64,000 bases of DNA. It comes from Burkholderia sp. lig30 (GTDB lineage Bacteria > Pseudomonadota > Gammaproteobacteria > Burkholderiales > Burkholderiaceae). Below the pieces are notes generated by a model, which worked only from the letters and a program-made list of their open reading frames with translations, had not been told where the DNA came from and made no database searches. The stretch spans positions 49,637 to 113,636 of the forward strand of contig NZ_JGVW01000084.1 in assembly GCF_000687455.2 (NCBI RefSeq), given 5' to 3'. The position numbers were made by a program, and so were the translations under genes. Shown piece after piece: positions 63,459-64,000 of this stretch (positions are counted from its first letter, which is position 1; each line of letters opens with the position of its first letter).

Positions 63459-64000
63459 ATGAGTACCATGCCGACCGACGCCCTCGCCGGCCACACGCCG
63501 ATGATGCAACAGTACCTGCGCATCAAGGCCGACCACCCCGACACGCTCGTCTTCTACCGGATGGGCGATTTCTACGAGTTGTTCTTCGAAGACGCGGAAA
63601 AAGCCGCGCGCCTGCTCGACCTGACGCTGACGCAGCGCGGCGCGTCGGGCGGCAACCCGATCAGGATGGCCGGCGTGCCACATCACGCGGTCGAGCAATA
63701 CCTCGCCAAGCTCGTGAAGATGGGCGAGTCGGCCGCGATCTGCGAGCAGATCGGCGACCCGGCCACCTCGAAGGGGCCGGTCGAGCGCAAGGTGGTGCGG
63801 GTCGTCACGCCCGGCACGCTGACCGATGCCGCGCTCCTGTCCGACAAGAACGACGTCTACCTGCTCGCGATGTGCACCGGGCACAACAAGCGCGGCGTCG
63901 CAGTCAACGTCGGCCTCGCGTGGCTCAACCTCGCAAGCGGCGCACTGCGGCTCGCCGAAATCGCGCCCGACCAGCTCGGCGCCGCGCTTGTTGTGCCCGG
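63459..64000 (+). CDS. mutS: DNA mismatch repair protein MutS (N-terminal part, runs off the window)
   Basis: The first about 180 codons are present. [31 protein letters not shown] contains the mismatch-binding F-x-E motif (FYELFFED region), and [22 protein letters not shown] matches the MutS N-terminal domain. MutS recognises base mismatches. The ATG at 63459 is used; a second in-frame ATG lies 9 bp later. The MITE-like element ends 108 bp upstream. Confidence 0.96.
   Translation, partial: MSTMPTDALAGHTPMMQQYLRIKADHPDTLVFYRMGDFYELFFEDAEKAARLLDLTLTQRGASGGNPIRMAGVPHHAVEQYLAKLVKMGESAAICEQIGDPATSKGPVERKVVRVVTPGTLTDAALLSDKNDVYLLAMCTGHNKRGVAVNVGLAWLNLASGALRLAEIAPDQLGAALVVP

Overview
The window looks like core chromosome of a high-GC betaproteobacterium, most probably Burkholderia of the cepacia-complex type. 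This rests on very high GC with third-position G/C codon use, and on recognisable neighbourhoods: dapC-dapD-arsC-like-dapE-prmB, tsaB-rimI-udg-DUF1853, a yejABEF peptide importer next to fabI, cyoABCD, cysS-alkA-accA-tilS-lysC, and ppiA-ppiB-lpxH-cysE-trmJ-suhB-mutS. A DUF2866 protein points the same way. The genus call comes from protein and gene-order recognition only; no database was searched.

Layout. 0-4.7 kb: lysine/peptidoglycan precursor genes (dapC, dapD, dapE) with an ArsC/Spx-like protein and the ribosomal protein L3 methylase PrmB. 4.8-14.3 kb: cardiolipin synthase, glutathione peroxidase, an ABC-F ATPase, DUF2866, alr-radA, lplT and thiD. 14.3-17.7 kb: a tightly overlapped minus-strand operon tsaB-rimI-udg-DUF1853. 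17.8-28.3 kb: acyl-CoA-binding protein, a DEAD-box helicase with a long leader, the glyoxylate shunt genes aceA and aceB separated by a stress protein and a LysR/haloacid-dehalogenase pair, then rraA, an AraC regulator and a GNAT. 28.5-31.4 kb: a nine-gene tRNA operon (Ala, then four Glu-Asp pairs) built of 294-bp tandem units, directly downstream of gltX. 31.6-40.6 kb: patatin lipoprotein, NlpC/P60 hydrolase, yejABEF, fabI and a small secreted His/Asp-rich protein. 40.9-44.8 kb: cyoABCD quinol oxidase. 45.4-49.1 kb: an apparently accessory block (two polytopic membrane proteins, and an integrase N-terminal remnant) abutting tRNA-Ser(GCU). 49.2-55.6 kb: lysC, tilS, accA, a DNA glycosylase and cysS. 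55.9-64 kb: TPR protein, two cyclophilins, lpxH, cysE, trmJ, suhB, a small accessory patch (AraC regulator, truncated cupin gene, MITE-like inverted-repeat element) and the start of mutS, which runs off the window.

How the parts work together. Most genes are housekeeping: envelope precursors (dap, alr, lpxH, cls, lplT, fabI, accA), translation (gltX, cysS, tRNAs, tilS, tsaB, prmB, rimI, trmJ), DNA repair (udg, alkA-like, radA, mutS) and respiration or carbon flow (cyo, aceA, aceB). I found no clearly new multi-gene system. The most interesting signals are the tandem tRNA array with terminator-like hairpins between units, a perfect FNR/Anr-type box over the likely cyo promoter, the DUF1853 protein with a nuclease-like residue pattern coupled to a DNA glycosylase with a 200-residue extension, the tRNA-Ser island remnant, and the 148-bp MITE-like element beside a broken cupin gene.
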